A stretch of DNA of 64,000 bases from Actinopolymorpha rutila (GTDB taxonomy: Bacteria > Actinomycetota > Actinomycetes > Propionibacteriales > Actinopolymorphaceae), in assembly GCF_013407855.1 (NCBI RefSeq), contig NZ_JACBZH010000001.1, positions 3,348,001-3,412,000 on the forward strand. Direction: 5' to 3'. Numbering within the stretch: the stretch's first letter is position 1; every line of letters begins with the position of its first letter. A model generated the notes under the pieces. The model was not told the origin of the DNA, did not search any database, and saw only the letters and a list, made by a program, of their open reading frames with translations. Below, piece after piece: positions 24,133-34,353 of the stretch. A program made the position numbers and the translations under genes.

Positions 24133-25695
24133 ATGGGAGTAAAGGTGAGCGTGATCGTCCCGGTCTACAACGGCCGGGCGTGCCTCGACGAGTGCGTGGA
24201 GTCCGTGCTCGCGCAGACGATGCCGCGTGCCGACTACGAGGTCGTGTTCGTCGACGACGGGTCCACCGACGGGACGCCGGAGATGCTGGACGCCCTCGCC
24301 GGGCAGGAGCAGGTGGTGCGCGTCGTGCGCCTACCCCGAGGCGGTGGGCCGGGTGGCCCGCGCAACACCGGCGTCGTCCGGGCACAGGGGGAGTACGTCT
24401 ATTTTCTGGACCACGACGACCGGCTGGCCCCGCCTGCCCTCGAACGCATGTACGCCATGGCGGCGCGGTGCGACTCCGACATCGTGATCGGCAAGGTGGT
24501 CGGCCATGGCGGCCGCGGCGCACCGAGAAGCATGTTCGCCGCCTCGCGCGACCGAGCGGACATCCTCACCGACCATCTGCTCGGGTTCCTCACACCCCAC
24601 AAGCTGTTCCGCAGGAGTTTCCTGCTCCGGCACGACCTCCGGTTCGCCGAGGGCCCGGCCTGGCTGGAGGACCACCGCTTCGTCGTCGAGGCGTACTTCC
24701 TCGCACGGACCATCAGCGTGCTCGCCGACGAGGTGTGCTGCCACTGGGTCAAACGCGCCGGGCGCGCCCACTACTCGGCCCGCCGGTTCGACCCGGTGGC
24801 GTACTACCAGGCCCTGCGGGATGTCCTCGACATCGTGGACGCCCACACCGAGCCGGGCGACGAGCGAGACCAGATGTACGCCTACTGGTACCACTCGAAG
24901 ATGCTGCGGCTGCTGACCTGGCGGGCGTTCCTCGGCAGGCCGCTCCTCCACAGCCGGCGTCGCTGGTACCGCCAGGTCCGCCGGCTGGCGCTGGAGAGGT
25001 TCCCCGACTCGGTGGACGACTGGCTGCCGATCTCCATGCGCGTCCGGTCGAGTCTGCTGCGCCGAAACGCCTACGCCGACATCGTGCGCCTGGCCGCCGC
25101 CGAGCGCGGGCTCACCGTCGCCGCCGAACTCGAGCACGTCGGCTGGGACGGCGACACCCTCGTGGTCCGGGTGTGCGGCCGGCTGACCTACGCCGACGGG
25201 CATCCGGTGACCTTCCGGCGAATCGGTGACCGTCTGGTGTGGGAAGCGCCCTGTGATCTTCGGACGCGGCTGCCCGACGACACCTTCGACGTGTCCAAGC
25301 TGGTCGGGGACAGCACGCTGGAGATCCACCTGCAAAAGCGCGAGGACAAGGGTGTCTATCCCGTTTCGACCCGCAGCGAACTCCACCTCGACGCCGACGT
25401 GGGCACCGTGGAGGACATCCGGCACCTACGGCTGGTCGGCACCGCCAGAGTGAACCCCGCGACCGGCAAACTCGGCCGACCGCTCGACGTCGGGACCTGG
25501 GACTTCTTCGTACGCGTCGAGACGTGCGGCTGGGGTCCGCAACGCCGGCTTGGCAGGAGCACCGAGCACGCTTCCGGCGGTCCGCCCGCGAGCGGGTCCC
25601 GGGACTTCGACGGATACGACGGCAGGTTCGTTGCCGAGCCGTACTGGACCGACCTCGGCAACCTCAGCGTGCGGATCAGCCGTCCACGACGCTGA
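24133..25695 (+). CDS. GT2-family glycosyltransferase
   Basis: A 520-residue protein from the ATG at 24133. The N-terminal 230 residues are a GT-A domain: VKVSVIVPVYNGRACLDECV, YEVVFVDDGSTDGTPEML and the metal-binding YFLDHDDRLAPPAL (DxD) are all present, with a WLEDHRFVVEAYF catalytic-base region. The C-terminal 290 residues include helices and a beta-rich domain like those in TarS/TarP-type wall teichoic acid glycosyltransferases and other oligomeric GT2 enzymes. It probably transfers a sugar from a nucleotide donor to a cell-surface polymer on the cytoplasmic face. No other envelope genes lie next to it. Confidence 0.8.
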   Translation: MGVKVSVIVPVYNGRACLDECVESVLAQTMPRADYEVVFVDDGSTDGTPEMLDALAGQEQVVRVVRLPRGGGPGGPRNTGVVRAQGEYVYFLDHDDRLAPPALERMYAMAARCDSDIVIGKVVGHGGRGAPRSMFAASRDRADILTDHLLGFLTPHKLFRRSFLLRHDLRFAEGPAWLEDHRFVVEAYFLARTISVLADEVCCHWVKRAGRAHYSARRFDPVAYYQALRDVLDIVDAHTEPGDERDQMYAYWYHSKMLRLLTWRAFLGRPLLHSRRRWYRQVRRLALERFPDSVDDWLPISMRVRSSLLRRNAYADIVRLAAAERGLTVAAELEHVGWDGDTLVVRVCGRLTYADGHPVTFRRIGDRLVWEAPCDLRTRLPDDTFDVSKLVGDSTLEIHLQKREDKGVYPVSTRSELHLDADVGTVEDIRHLRLVGTARVNPATGKLGRPLDVGTWDFFVRVETCGWGPQRRLGRSTEHASGGPPASGSRDFDGYDGRFVAEPYWTDLGNLSVRISRPRR

Positions 25696-25787
25696 TCGGC
25701 CTTTCCCTCGGGAGCGGATGCCGATCCTTCCCAAGGCCTGTTCGGTGGCTTCCCGGACGCCTCGACTGATCACAGTCGCCGGTGAAG

Positions 25788-26756
25788 TCAGCTCCTGGTT
25801 ACGCGGGCCAGGGCGGACTCGGCGCCGGCGACCATGGCCCGCACCACGTTGGCCGCGGGCAGGAGGCCGTCGACGAGGTCGACGCACTCGCCGGCCCACA
25901 CCGGCAGCGGCGGCAGCTCGCCTCGGGTGACCTCGGCCTGGTATGCCTGGATTGCGGAGGTGTCGCCGGCCAGTTCGGCCTCACGGCCGCGCCACCGGTC
26001 GAGGTACGGGTGGCCGAGAGTGCGGGCTGCGTAGTTCGAGGGCCACCGGGACCCACGGGCGATGTCGAGGACGCGGCTGCGCTCGGTGTCGTCCCCTCGC
26101 CCCTCCACGATCGCCTTCGCGATCGACGGGTCGACCAGGGCCTCGAACGTGGCCTGGAAGCGGGTGCCGACCAGTGCTCCGGCCGCACCGAGCGTCAACG
26201 CTGCGGCCAGCCCGCGTCCGTCGGCGATCCCACCCGCCGCCAGTACAGGCAACGGTGCCACCAGGTCGGCCACCACGGGCACGAACGTCAGCGTGGACCG
26301 CCCGCGCCGAGCTCCATGTCCGCCGGCCTCGGTGCCCTGCGCCACGATGACGTCGGCACCCACGTCCACCGCTTGCCTGGCCTCCTCCAGATCGGTGACC
26401 TGGACGATCAGCTTGACGCCTGCCGCGCGGACACGTTCGGCGAACGGAGCAGGGTCGCCAAAGGACAGCATCACCGCGGCCGGTCCGCGTTCCAGCGTCC
26501 ACTCGATCACGGCGGCGTCGACCGCCCACGTGAGAAAGCCGACGCTCCACGGCCGGTCGGTTGTCTCCGCGACGATCGACAGCTCGCGATCCAGCCATTC
26601 CCGGTCGCCCTGCCCGCCCCCGAGGATCCCCAGCCCGCCGCCCTCCGAGACTGCCGCCGCGAGCGCACCACCGGCCGATCCGCCCATCGGTGCCGGTGCG
26701 ACCGGGTGCCGAATGCCGAACATCTCCGTGAACACCGTCGACAAAGTCATGGCCAT
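25788..26756 (-). CDS. nitronate-monooxygenase-like flavoprotein
   Basis: A 322-residue TIM-barrel FMN protein of the nitronate monooxygenase/2-nitropropane dioxygenase family. Signatures are IRHPVAPAPMGGSAGGALAA, VIVAQGTEAGGHGAR (FMN phosphate loop with the catalytic histidine region) and VLAAGGIADGRGLAAALTLG followed by GTRFQAT. Four ATG codons sit close together; I use 26756, which has GGAGA eight bases upstream. Members oxidise nitronates such as propionate-3-nitronate. It follows thiE by 32 bases on the same strand and may be the last gene of the thi transcript, although it has no known thiamine role. Confidence 0.75.
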   Translation of the reverse strand: MAMTLSTVFTEMFGIRHPVAPAPMGGSAGGALAAAVSEGGGLGILGGGQGDREWLDRELSIVAETTDRPWSVGFLTWAVDAAVIEWTLERGPAAVMLSFGDPAPFAERVRAAGVKLIVQVTDLEEARQAVDVGADVIVAQGTEAGGHGARRGRSTLTFVPVVADLVAPLPVLAAGGIADGRGLAAALTLGAAGALVGTRFQATFEALVDPSIAKAIVEGRGDDTERSRVLDIARGSRWPSNYAARTLGHPYLDRWRGREAELAGDTSAIQAYQAEVTRGELPPLPVWAGECVDLVDGLLPAANVVRAMVAGAESALARVTRS

Positions 26757-26788
26757 CATCATCGTCTCCGGTCGGCGAACCCGGCGGG

Positions 26789-27440
26789 TCACCCGCCGAG
26801 GTGCCCCCGTTTTCTCGGACTCTCGGGCATGTCACCCTTCATCGCGTCCCGGAGCCGGCCGAACGTGGCGGCCGGGTCGGCGCTGCGCATCACCCCACCC
26901 ATCAACGCAACGCCGTACGCGCCGGCTGTCCGCATCGCGACCGCGTTCACCGCCGTCACCCCGCCGAGGGCGAACACCGGCGTGCCGTCGGCCTCCTTCA
27001 CCATCCGGCGCACGCCGTCCACGCCGAGGGCGGGACCGTAACCAGGCTTGGACTCCGTTGGCGCGACGGGGGAGACCGTGACGTACGCCGCACCCTCGGC
27101 AACCGCCCGGCGTACCTCCTCGTGGTCGTGACACGAGCGCCCGAGCAGCTCCCCGGACTGACTGGCGAGGCCGGGCTGGGTGGACGACTGGTGCACCCCG
27201 TGGGTGTACGCAAGCCGGCGACGCGCGGAGATCACGAGGACGTCGTAGCCGTGAGTGCGGCGGCGGATCTCCTTCGCCAGTAAGGCTCGTTCAGTGTCGG
27301 GCAGGTCGAGCTCACGCAGGACCACCGCACGAAGACCGGCCCGCACGCACCGGACGACCGCCTCGATCAGGCCGGCTCCGGGTGGAAGCTGGGACCGGTC
27401 GGTGAGCAGCAGGATCCGCGGCAGCGGGGGCTCCGGAAAG

Positions 27441-27445
<5 letters not shown>
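26789..27445 (-). CDS. thiE: thiamine-phosphate synthase
   Basis: A 218-residue ThiE/TenI-type TIM barrel. LLLTDRSQLPPGAGLIEAV and GLRAVVLRELDLPD form the N-terminal strands; GRSCHDHEEVRRA, TVSPVAPTESKPGYGPALGV and VFALGGVTAVNAVAM are the pyrophosphate- and phosphate-binding loops. ThiE joins the thiazole phosphate made by ThiG with hydroxymethylpyrimidine pyrophosphate to give thiamine phosphate. It starts at a GTG (27445) inside an 8-base tandem repeat, 12 bases after the thiG stop, so translation coupling is likely. Fourth gene of the riboswitch-controlled operon. Confidence 0.8.
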
Positions 27446-28465
<1,020 letters not shown>

Positions 28466-28493
<28 letters not shown>

Positions 28494-29689
28494 CGGCTCC
28501 TCCTGTCCAATGCGTCGAACCGGTTGGGAGAGAACGCGTTCGCGGCATCCGGGGTGCTCACCGACGACGCTTCGGCGGCAGGTGACCGTCGTGGTTGTCC
28601 AGCGGACTCGATGTGGGTACGCAGGATCCGTGCCGTGACCGGAGCCAGCAGCACCCCGCCTCGGTGGTGGCCGGCGGCGAGGAAGAGACCGGCGACACCC
28701 GTCGGGCCGAGCAGGGGGCCGTTGTCGGGCGTGCCGGGACGGTGCCGTGCGAGAACCTCGAGGATCTCGGCGCGTTCCAGGCCCGGCACCAGCGTGCGCG
28801 CCGCGTCGAGCAGCCGTGCGACCCCGCCGACCGTCGGCATCGGCTCGCCGGCGTGCTCCTCCTGGGTCGCGCCGACGACCACCTCCCCGTCGGCGCGCGG
28901 AACGACGTACACGGGTTCGCCGTGCACGACGGCGCGCACAGTCCTGATAGGCACCTGCCCGGTAGGCAGCCGTATGCGCAGGATCTCGCCGAGTACGGGC
29001 CGGACGTGGCGGTGCTGCGGCACCTGCGGGGGAAGCCGGTGGCCGGTCGCCACCAACACGGCATCGGCGGGCACCAGCCGCCCGTCCTCGGTGCGTACGC
29101 CGTCCACTGAGCCGGCAGAGGCGTCGCCTGACGCCGGGGTGGTCGCCGGGGTGGTCGCCGGGGTGATCGACGGGACGGCTCGGCAGCGCTCGACCCGGTC
29201 GCCGAGCAGGGCGAGCAGGGCCGTGGCGACCCTGCGCGGGTTGACGCTGTGGTCACCCGGGAGGTAGGCCCCGCCGACGACCCGGGTGGAGAGTTCGGGT
29301 TCGCGCTCGCGCATCTCGCGCCGTCGCAGTTCCTCGTACGCGATGCCGTGCGCGGCAAGCACGTCGAGGATCCGGTGGACCACCTGAACGTCGTCGTGGT
29401 CGCGGCCGACCAGCAACGTGCCGGCGCGGCGGTGGCCGACGTCCACGCCGGTCGCGAACTCCAGCCAGGCGGCGTATTCCGGCCACAGGCCGGCGCTCTC
29501 CACCCCGAGGCGGAGGAGGTTTCCCTCGCCGTGCCAGGCCTCCCCTGCGGGGGAGAGCATGCCCGCGGCGGCGTGCGTCGCGCCGGAGGCCGGAGCGGGA
29601 TCGAACACGTGGACGTCGTGCCCGGCGCGCAGGAGCTCGGCCGCGCAGGCCAGCCCGATGACGCCCGCGCCGAGTACCGCGACCCTCAT
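28466..29689 (-). CDS. thiO: glycine oxidase ThiO
   Basis: A 407-residue FAD-dependent glycine oxidase. VAVLGAGVIGLACAAELLRA at residues 3-22 binds FAD; GMLSPAGEAW, GAYLPGDHSVNPRRVATALL and the late RHRPGTPDNGPLLGP and FLAAGHHRGGVLLAP complete the DAO fold. It turns glycine into dehydroglycine, the third thiazole precursor in aerobes. Residues around 173-186 contain a TPATTPATTPAS expansion coded by a 12-base unit repeated three times (29133-29168), in a surface loop ahead of VDGVRTEDGRLVPADAV. First gene after the TPP riboswitch. Confidence 0.9.
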
Positions 29690-29730
29690 CGTTCTCGGTC
29701 CGGAGAAGGCACTGCTGGCACGGTCGGCTC

Positions 29731-29822
29731 CTCACTTCCTTCGCCGGCATGACCCGGATCAGGTTCGGCGGTCGGAGCGGTGTCAGCTCCCTCTCAGCCC
29801 GCTGCCGGCGGGCACCCGCGTG
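29731..29822 (-). promoter_or_regulatory. TPP riboswitch (THI element)
   Basis: The minus strand carries the conserved blocks of the THI box: GCGGGCTGAGAGGGAGC (with the CTGAGA pyrimidine-binding turn), ACACCGCTCCGACC, then GAACCTGATCCGGGTCATGC and CCGGCGAAGGAAGTG. It ends about 40 bases before the thiO start, so TPP binding should shut off thiOSGE by blocking elongation or the ribosome site. Confidence 0.93.
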
Positions 29823-29992
29823 GAGGTTCGACCGTAACACGGGATCCGTGTGCGCCTGGGCGATCGAGCCGGATCCGGGCATGCGACACGTAAGGGCTTC
29901 GAAGTCGGCAACCAGAGTGCGGCCATGCCCGCCGAAGAGCGAGACGCCTACCTGGACTCGGTTCACATCGGCTCCGTGCGCCCGAGCGGGTC

Positions 29993-30225
29993 GTGCACGT
30001 TCATGTCTACGAGCCTTCCGATCGGGCCGTCGACGACTACCTGGACTTGGGCGGCCGGCTGCGGATCGACGAGTCCGACCGCGCCCGCTACGCGGCGACG
30101 AAACGCGACTGGCCAGGCAGGCCCGGGTTGACGTGAACGAATACGTCGACGCGAAATCGGACGTGATCGAGCGGATCCTCGCCAGGGCTCGGACGTGGCG
30201 GTCGTCCCGCCGGGCTGATTCCTGA
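29993..30225 (+). pseudogene. GrpB-like protein C-terminal relic, frameshifted
   Basis: One frame gives VHVHVYEPSDRAVDDYLDLG then DRARYAATKRD; the next frame continues LARQARVDVNEYVDAKSDVI and RILARARTW to a stop at 30225. Together this resembles the C-terminal part of GrpB/UPF0157 nucleotidyltransferase-fold proteins (HVfxxGsxxxxxxLxFRDyLR, ending in a YxxaKxxxIexiLaRA helix), but with a single-base shift near 30105 and no recognisable N-terminal half. I see nothing coded between here and the leaderless promoter at 30415. Confidence 0.4.
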
Positions 30226-30414
30226 GAGCGTGTTGTCGAGCTTCCACGAGCCCCATCGGCGGATGGTACGTGAAAGGCCCGACGGCATGCTCCTCAGAAG
30301 GTGAGACAGCAGAGACTCCTGACGGGAGCCGTCTCGATGAGCGCAGGCCGAAAGACGCGTAGATTTCCCTTGCAGGTAAGGGGTTTCCCGCGAGCGTGAG
30401 GTGATCTTGTTCGG

Positions 30415-30435
30415 TAGAATCGAACGCATGAGCGA
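30415..30435 (+). promoter_or_regulatory. leaderless -10 and LexA-like box at the DUF222 start
   Basis: TAGAAT (30415-30420) ends seven bases before the ATG at 30428, fitting a leaderless promoter. Overlapping it, TCGAAC-gcat-GAGCGA (30420-30435) has one perfect half and four of six bases of the other half of the mycobacterial SOS box TCGAAC-N4-GTTCGA. Confidence 0.45.
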
Positions 30436-32335
30436 CGGCGGGGAGTGCTTCGACGGCCACCTGGGTGAACAGCCTGGTGGTCGTCGGGTGCTGCCTGCCG
30501 GGTTCGCTGATCTGCCGGGCGGGCCGGAGTTGGCTGTTGCGGTCGCTTCGGTCGACGTCCGTGAGTGTAACGGGTGGGAGCTGGAGGAGCTGATCAAGGG
30601 CCAGCGGCGGCTGGGCTGCTGGGTGGAGGCCACCTGCCTGAGCGCGGTGAACGAGCTGACCTACGCCACCGATGGCATGCCCGAGGATCCTGCCGAACGG
30701 AGTGTCACACCGGACCCGATGACCCCGGAAGTCCTCGAACCGCTGCTGGGGTGGACCGGCTACCGGGCGCACCAGTACGTGTCTTTGGCCGCCACGCTGC
30801 CCCGGCTGCCGCGGGTGCGTGAGGCGTTGGCGTCGGGCCAGTTGGAGCTCAACGAGGTCCGCACCATCGTGGACCGGGTCGCCGACGCCAAGCCCGACCT
30901 GTGGGGTGGCATCGAGGACGCCATCTTCCCCAAGGTCCTGGAGCTGAGGGGCGGGCTACTGCGGGCGAAAGTCGAGGCAGAGGTCCTCAAAGCCGACCCC
31001 GAAGCCGCATTGAAGCGGCATCGGGCCGCGCGGACCGGGCGGAACGTGGCGATGTGGCCCGCCGTCGACGGCGTCGCCGACCTCGCCATCCGCGGCCTCT
31101 CGGCCGATCAGGCTGCTGAGGCGTACGGCTACATCGACGCCATCGCCCGTGCGGTCAAGTCCACCGGCGACTCCCGCACCCTCAGCCAACTCCGCGCCGA
31201 CGTCGCCGCCGCCCTACTCACCGGCACCGCCCACATCACCGACTGCTCCGCGCCCAGGCAGGCCGACCAGACCCCCGGCGAGACCGAACAGGACGAAGCC
31301 GAGCAGGACGAGACCGAGCAAGACGAGACCGAGCAAGACGAGACCGAGCAGGGCAACACGGAGAACGATGTCCCGCAAGAGCGGGCCGACACCGAGTCCG
31401 CGCAGGGGCACTGTGCCGTTCACCGCTTCCCTGACCACGACCTGCACTACGACTGGTGCGAGTGCCGTGACTGCTCCCCGGTTCCTGTGGCCAGGTGCAC
31501 GGTGTGCGGGTCGGCGGCGAATGGCACCCCGGTCCACGACATCGCCGCCCACGACGCCGCCGAAAGCAGCGCCGCCGAAGAAGATGTGGCCGCCGACGCT
31601 CCCATCGCCGGTCAGCCCGCCGCGGGTCACATCCCACAGCAGAAGCGCCGACCCGACGAGTCGACATTCCCACCGCCTGGCGACACCGGCCCGCCGACAG
31701 ATAGGACGACCGCACCCCCACAAGCCGGGCCGCCCTGGTCTTCCTCGCAGCGGAGCTGGGGCGGGATACGAACGCGGGCGAAGATCCAGCTGAACATCCC
31801 GCTGACCACCCTGATGGGACTTTCCACCCGGCCCGGTGAACTCGGCGGGTTCGGACCGGTCATCACCGAGGTCGCCGCGAGGCTGGTGGCGAACAACCTC
31901 ACCAACCCCGAAGCCCGATTCAGCGTCGGTGTCACCCACCCGGTCACCGGACGGTTACTCCACTTGCATCCCATCCCGGCGAGGTTCCTGCGCGGACTAC
32001 AGGCAGAACTCGTACACGCCCGCGACCAGCGCTGCGTATGGACCACCTGCCGCAGGCCCGCAGCAACCTGCCACCTGGACCACAACACCGAACACGCCGA
32101 CGGCGGACCGACGTCGGTGGACAACATCGCACCGCTGTGCCCCCGGCACCACAAGGCGAAGACCGAGCGGGACTGGAAACTCCAACAGACCGGCCCCGGC
32201 GAACACAGGCTCACCGACCCCTACGGCCGGCACCACCGAAGCGGAGCACCATCCCTCACCGACCCAGCACCACCCGAGCCGACACCCGCCGCCACCGGCG
32301 CGAGAACGGCCGAGGATGACCTACCGCCGTTCTGA
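30428..32335 (+). CDS. DUF222 and HNH-endonuclease domain protein
   Basis: A 635-residue member of the actinobacterial DUF222-HNH family (13E12-repeat type). The DUF222 region spans about 30-230 (ELEELIKGQRRLGCWVEATC, GQLELNEVRTIVDRVAD). A Cys/His-rich patch HYDWCECRDCSPVPVARCTV CGS at about 340-365 may bind zinc. The HNH core CHLDHNTEHADGGPTSVDNI, then LCPRHHKAKTE lies near 550-590. Residues 285-309 carry five DETEQ-like pentads coded by a 15-base unit (31280-31354). These genes spread in actinobacterial genomes and are DNA nucleases of unclear role. The ATG at 30428 overlaps a LexA-like box. Confidence 0.85.
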   Translation: MSDGGECFDGHLGEQPGGRRVLPAGFADLPGGPELAVAVASVDVRECNGWELEELIKGQRRLGCWVEATCLSAVNELTYATDGMPEDPAERSVTPDPMTPEVLEPLLGWTGYRAHQYVSLAATLPRLPRVREALASGQLELNEVRTIVDRVADAKPDLWGGIEDAIFPKVLELRGGLLRAKVEAEVLKADPEAALKRHRAARTGRNVAMWPAVDGVADLAIRGLSADQAAEAYGYIDAIARAVKSTGDSRTLSQLRADVAAALLTGTAHITDCSAPRQADQTPGETEQDEAEQDETEQDETEQDETEQGNTENDVPQERADTESAQGHCAVHRFPDHDLHYDWCECRDCSPVPVARCTVCGSAANGTPVHDIAAHDAAESSAAEEDVAADAPIAGQPAAGHIPQQKRRPDESTFPPPGDTGPPTDRTTAPPQAGPPWSSSQRSWGGIRTRAKIQLNIPLTTLMGLSTRPGELGGFGPVITEVAARLVANNLTNPEARFSVGVTHPVTGRLLHLHPIPARFLRGLQAELVHARDQRCVWTTCRRPAATCHLDHNTEHADGGPTSVDNIAPLCPRHHKAKTERDWKLQQTGPGEHRLTDPYGRHHRSGAPSLTDPAPPEPTPAATGARTAEDDLPPF

Positions 32336-32426
32336 GTTGGGCGGCGGTCAGCCGGCGCCGACATTCGCCGACTCGGTGCACTGGAGTTCGACTGGGCCCC
32401 ACCTCGCCGGCCGTAGCCAACAGCGC

Positions 32427-32846
32427 CTACTCGGTGGGTGGGCCCTGCTGTGCGGCGACCGGGTCCATCCAGAAGACGTCCCAGTAGTGGCCGTCGGGGT
32501 CGAGGAAGGTGCGGTTGTACATGAAGCCGAGGTCCCTGGGCTCACGCGCAACCGAGCCACCGGCCGCAAGTGCCTTGTCGACAAGGGAATCCACGGCCTC
32601 GCGGCTGTCCACACCGAGCCCGAACATCGCCTCGGTCACCTTGGTCGCGTCGGCGACCTCGGTCGAGACGTACGTCTGGAAGTAGGGCCGGACGAGCAGC
32701 ATCGCGTAGATGGTTTCGCTGATCACCACGCAGGCGGACTGGTCGCCGGTGAAGTTCGGGTCGGTCAAGTAGCCGAGAGCCTCGTAGAACGCGACCGATC
32801 GGTCCAGGTCCTCGACGGGCAGGTTGAGGAACATCAGTGTGGGCAT
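32427..32846 (-). CDS. VOC/glyoxalase-family protein
   Basis: A 139-residue VOC-fold protein: PTLMFLNLPVEDLDRSVAFY at the start, LVRPYFQTYVSTEVADATK, then REPRDLGFMYNRTFLDPDGH with the expected WDVFWMDP end. The metal-binding positions of true glyoxalase I are not conserved, so it is probably a binding or resistance-type protein. It is the third gene of an ArsR-SRPBCC-VOC operon, starting five bases after the SRPBCC stop, a common actinomycete grouping. Confidence 0.8.
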   Translation of the reverse strand: MPTLMFLNLPVEDLDRSVAFYEALGYLTDPNFTGDQSACVVISETIYAMLLVRPYFQTYVSTEVADATKVTEAMFGLGVDSREAVDSLVDKALAAGGSVAREPRDLGFMYNRTFLDPDGHYWDVFWMDPVAAQQGPPTE

Positions 32847-32851
32847 GGTTG

Positions 32852-33316
32852 TCAGTCCTCCACTACGGAGGCGAGCACGTCCAGCATTTCGCGGGTGCCG
32901 CGTTCGCGTTCGGGCGTGTTGTCCAGGCCGTCGAAATAGACGCCCTGCTCGGTCAGGGTCAGCCGGGTGCCGCCCTCGACCGCATTCAGCTCGATGGAAG
33001 TGAGGGAGACCGACAGGCGGGTGGAGTCCACCCGCATCTCGTAGCTGTAGACGAGACGGATGTCCGGCACGATCTCGTGGTAGTACGCGTCGAACCGCGA
33101 CACCGGCCCGTCCTGTCCGAACCGGCTCTCGCTGTGCTCGCGGCCGCCCTCGCGGAAGTCGAGGGCGGAGCTGATCGGCCGCCACTCCTCGGTGGGCGCG
33201 TCGAACCAGCCCGCCTTGGTCTGCGGGTCGGCGAAGGCGTGGAAGATCTTCGCCGCCGACGCCTTGTAGTCGCGTTCGATGGTGAAGGTGGAGTGGCTGA
33301 GGCTTCGGTCGTTCAC
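32852..33316 (-). CDS. SRPBCC/AHSA1-like ligand-binding protein
   Basis: A 154-residue START/Bet v1-fold protein: FTIERDYKASAAKIFHAFAD and FREGGREHSESRFGQDGPVS are family segments, ending TRLTLTEQGVYFDGLDN and a C-terminal helix. Proteins of this group bind hydrophobic molecules in a central cavity and are often made with ArsR regulators. It sits between the ArsR gene and the VOC gene in one leftward operon. Confidence 0.8.
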   Translation of the reverse strand: MNDRSLSHSTFTIERDYKASAAKIFHAFADPQTKAGWFDAPTEEWRPISSALDFREGGREHSESRFGQDGPVSRFDAYYHEIVPDIRLVYSYEMRVDSTRLSVSLTSIELNAVEGGTRLTLTEQGVYFDGLDNTPERERGTREMLDVLASVVED

Positions 33317-33379
33317 TGGAGTTTCTTCCTGTGGGTGGTGAGTGGGGAGCGTTCTGGGATCGCCGGTCGCGGTGGGCGG

Positions 33380-33703
33380 TCAGTCCTCGCCGAGCAGCTT
33401 GTCCAGGCGGTCGAGGCGGGCCTCCCAGGTGGCCCGGCGCTCGAGGATCCACTTCTCGGCGTTGCGCAGGGTCTTCGGCTCGATGCGGCACATGCGAACC
33501 CGTCCCTCCTTCTGGGTGTGCACGAGTCCGCTGGCCTCCAGCACCTGTACGTGCTGCAGGGCCGCCGCGAGGCTCATCGGAAGCGGACGCGCCAGCTCCG
33601 ACACCGACACCGGGCCGGAGGTCATGCGCTCCACCATGGCCCGGCGGGTCGGGTCGGCGAGGGCATGGAACACGAGGTCGAGCTCGTCCACTTGGTCAAG
33701 CAT
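33380..33703 (-). CDS. ArsR-family repressor
   Basis: A 107-residue winged-helix regulator. I place the start at the ATG at 33703 (MLDQVDELDLVFHALADPTR) because that opening is normal for the family and the operator lies just upstream; a TTG at 33739 is an in-frame alternative. Recognition helix region: VSVSELARPLPMSLAAALQH with VQVLEASGLVHTQKEGRVRM. No metal-binding cysteine pair (CxC) is seen, so it is not a classical arsenic/zinc sensor. It should repress the operon by binding the perfect palindrome at 33705-33719. Confidence 0.8.
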   Translation of the reverse strand: MLDQVDELDLVFHALADPTRRAMVERMTSGPVSVSELARPLPMSLAAALQHVQVLEASGLVHTQKEGRVRMCRIEPKTLRNAEKWILERRATWEARLDRLDKLLGED

Positions 33704-33704
33704 G

Positions 33705-33719
33705 TGCTTTAGTAAAGCA
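33705..33719. promoter_or_regulatory. perfect ArsR operator palindrome
   Basis: TGCTTTA-g-TAAAGCA has perfect seven-base arms. It lies two bases upstream of the ArsR ATG at 33703, so a bound repressor would cover the start of a leaderless or very short-leader transcript. Confidence 0.6.
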
Positions 33720-33830
33720 GATGCTTGAGTATCTGACAAGGGCTCGCGCAGGGCCGGTTTCTCGTGGGATCCGATCGGACGGCGCGGCCGTCAACCAGGC
33801 CTTGCGTACGTCAATGCCGGGTTGCGCGGG

Positions 33831-34226
33831 TCAACCGGAGGTGATGCGCAGCAGGATGCGCCCGCCGCCCTTCTTCCGGAAACGCTCCAGGGCCATCGCC
33901 AGACGAAACTGAACTCCGTGTTTCGAACGGAACGCCGACATGACCTGCTCGGTGACCTCCGGGTCGGTGACGATCTCCGCGACCGCGGACACCGACGGCG
34001 CGTCCTCGCCGACCCGGCCCAACCGGGAGCACGGCCGCAGGGCGACCCGAGGGTCCCGGCGGACACGGCGGGCCTTCCCGGTGGTCGCGCCCGTGGTGAC
34101 ATACAACGCGTCGCCGTCGCGGACGATCCACACCGTGGTGGCGACCGGTTCGCCCGAGCGGCGGTACGTCGTGAGGGAGACGAACGGTTCGTCGTCGAGG
34201 AGCGCGAGGCCAGGAGCGTCCGCCAC
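33831..34226 (-). CDS. PNPOx-like (PPOX class) flavoprotein
   Basis: A 131-residue split-barrel protein starting at a GTG (34226). DDEPFVSLTTYRRSGEPVAT, DALYVTTGATTGKARRVRRD and VALRPCSRLGRV match PPOX-class F420- or FMN-dependent proteins; the K-A-R-R cluster binds the cofactor phosphate. Relatives reduce small substrates with F420H2 or bind flavin and haem. Downstream on the same strand of the Tet-like gene's 3' end region but pointing the same way; no clear operon partner. Confidence 0.7.
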   Translation of the reverse strand: MADAPGLALLDDEPFVSLTTYRRSGEPVATTVWIVRDGDALYVTTGATTGKARRVRRDPRVALRPCSRLGRVGEDAPSVSAVAEIVTDPEVTEQVMSAFRSKHGVQFRLAMALERFRKKGGGRILLRITSG

Positions 34227-34353
34227 GGTTCGACCGTAACAGCCCAGGGAACAGCGTCGCCTCCGTCCTCGGCTCAACTGTGTCCGGCCGGGCCGGAGGA
34301 CGGTTCAGGGTCGGCCCGGCGGCCTCGTCGTCGAGCCCACGCCGGAAGCGCAA

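Noticed and set aside
30234..30260. TGTCGA-N17-CGGC resembling an ECF42 promoter
   Set aside because: The -10 differs and the nearest gene start is 168 bases away behind a better leaderless promoter.
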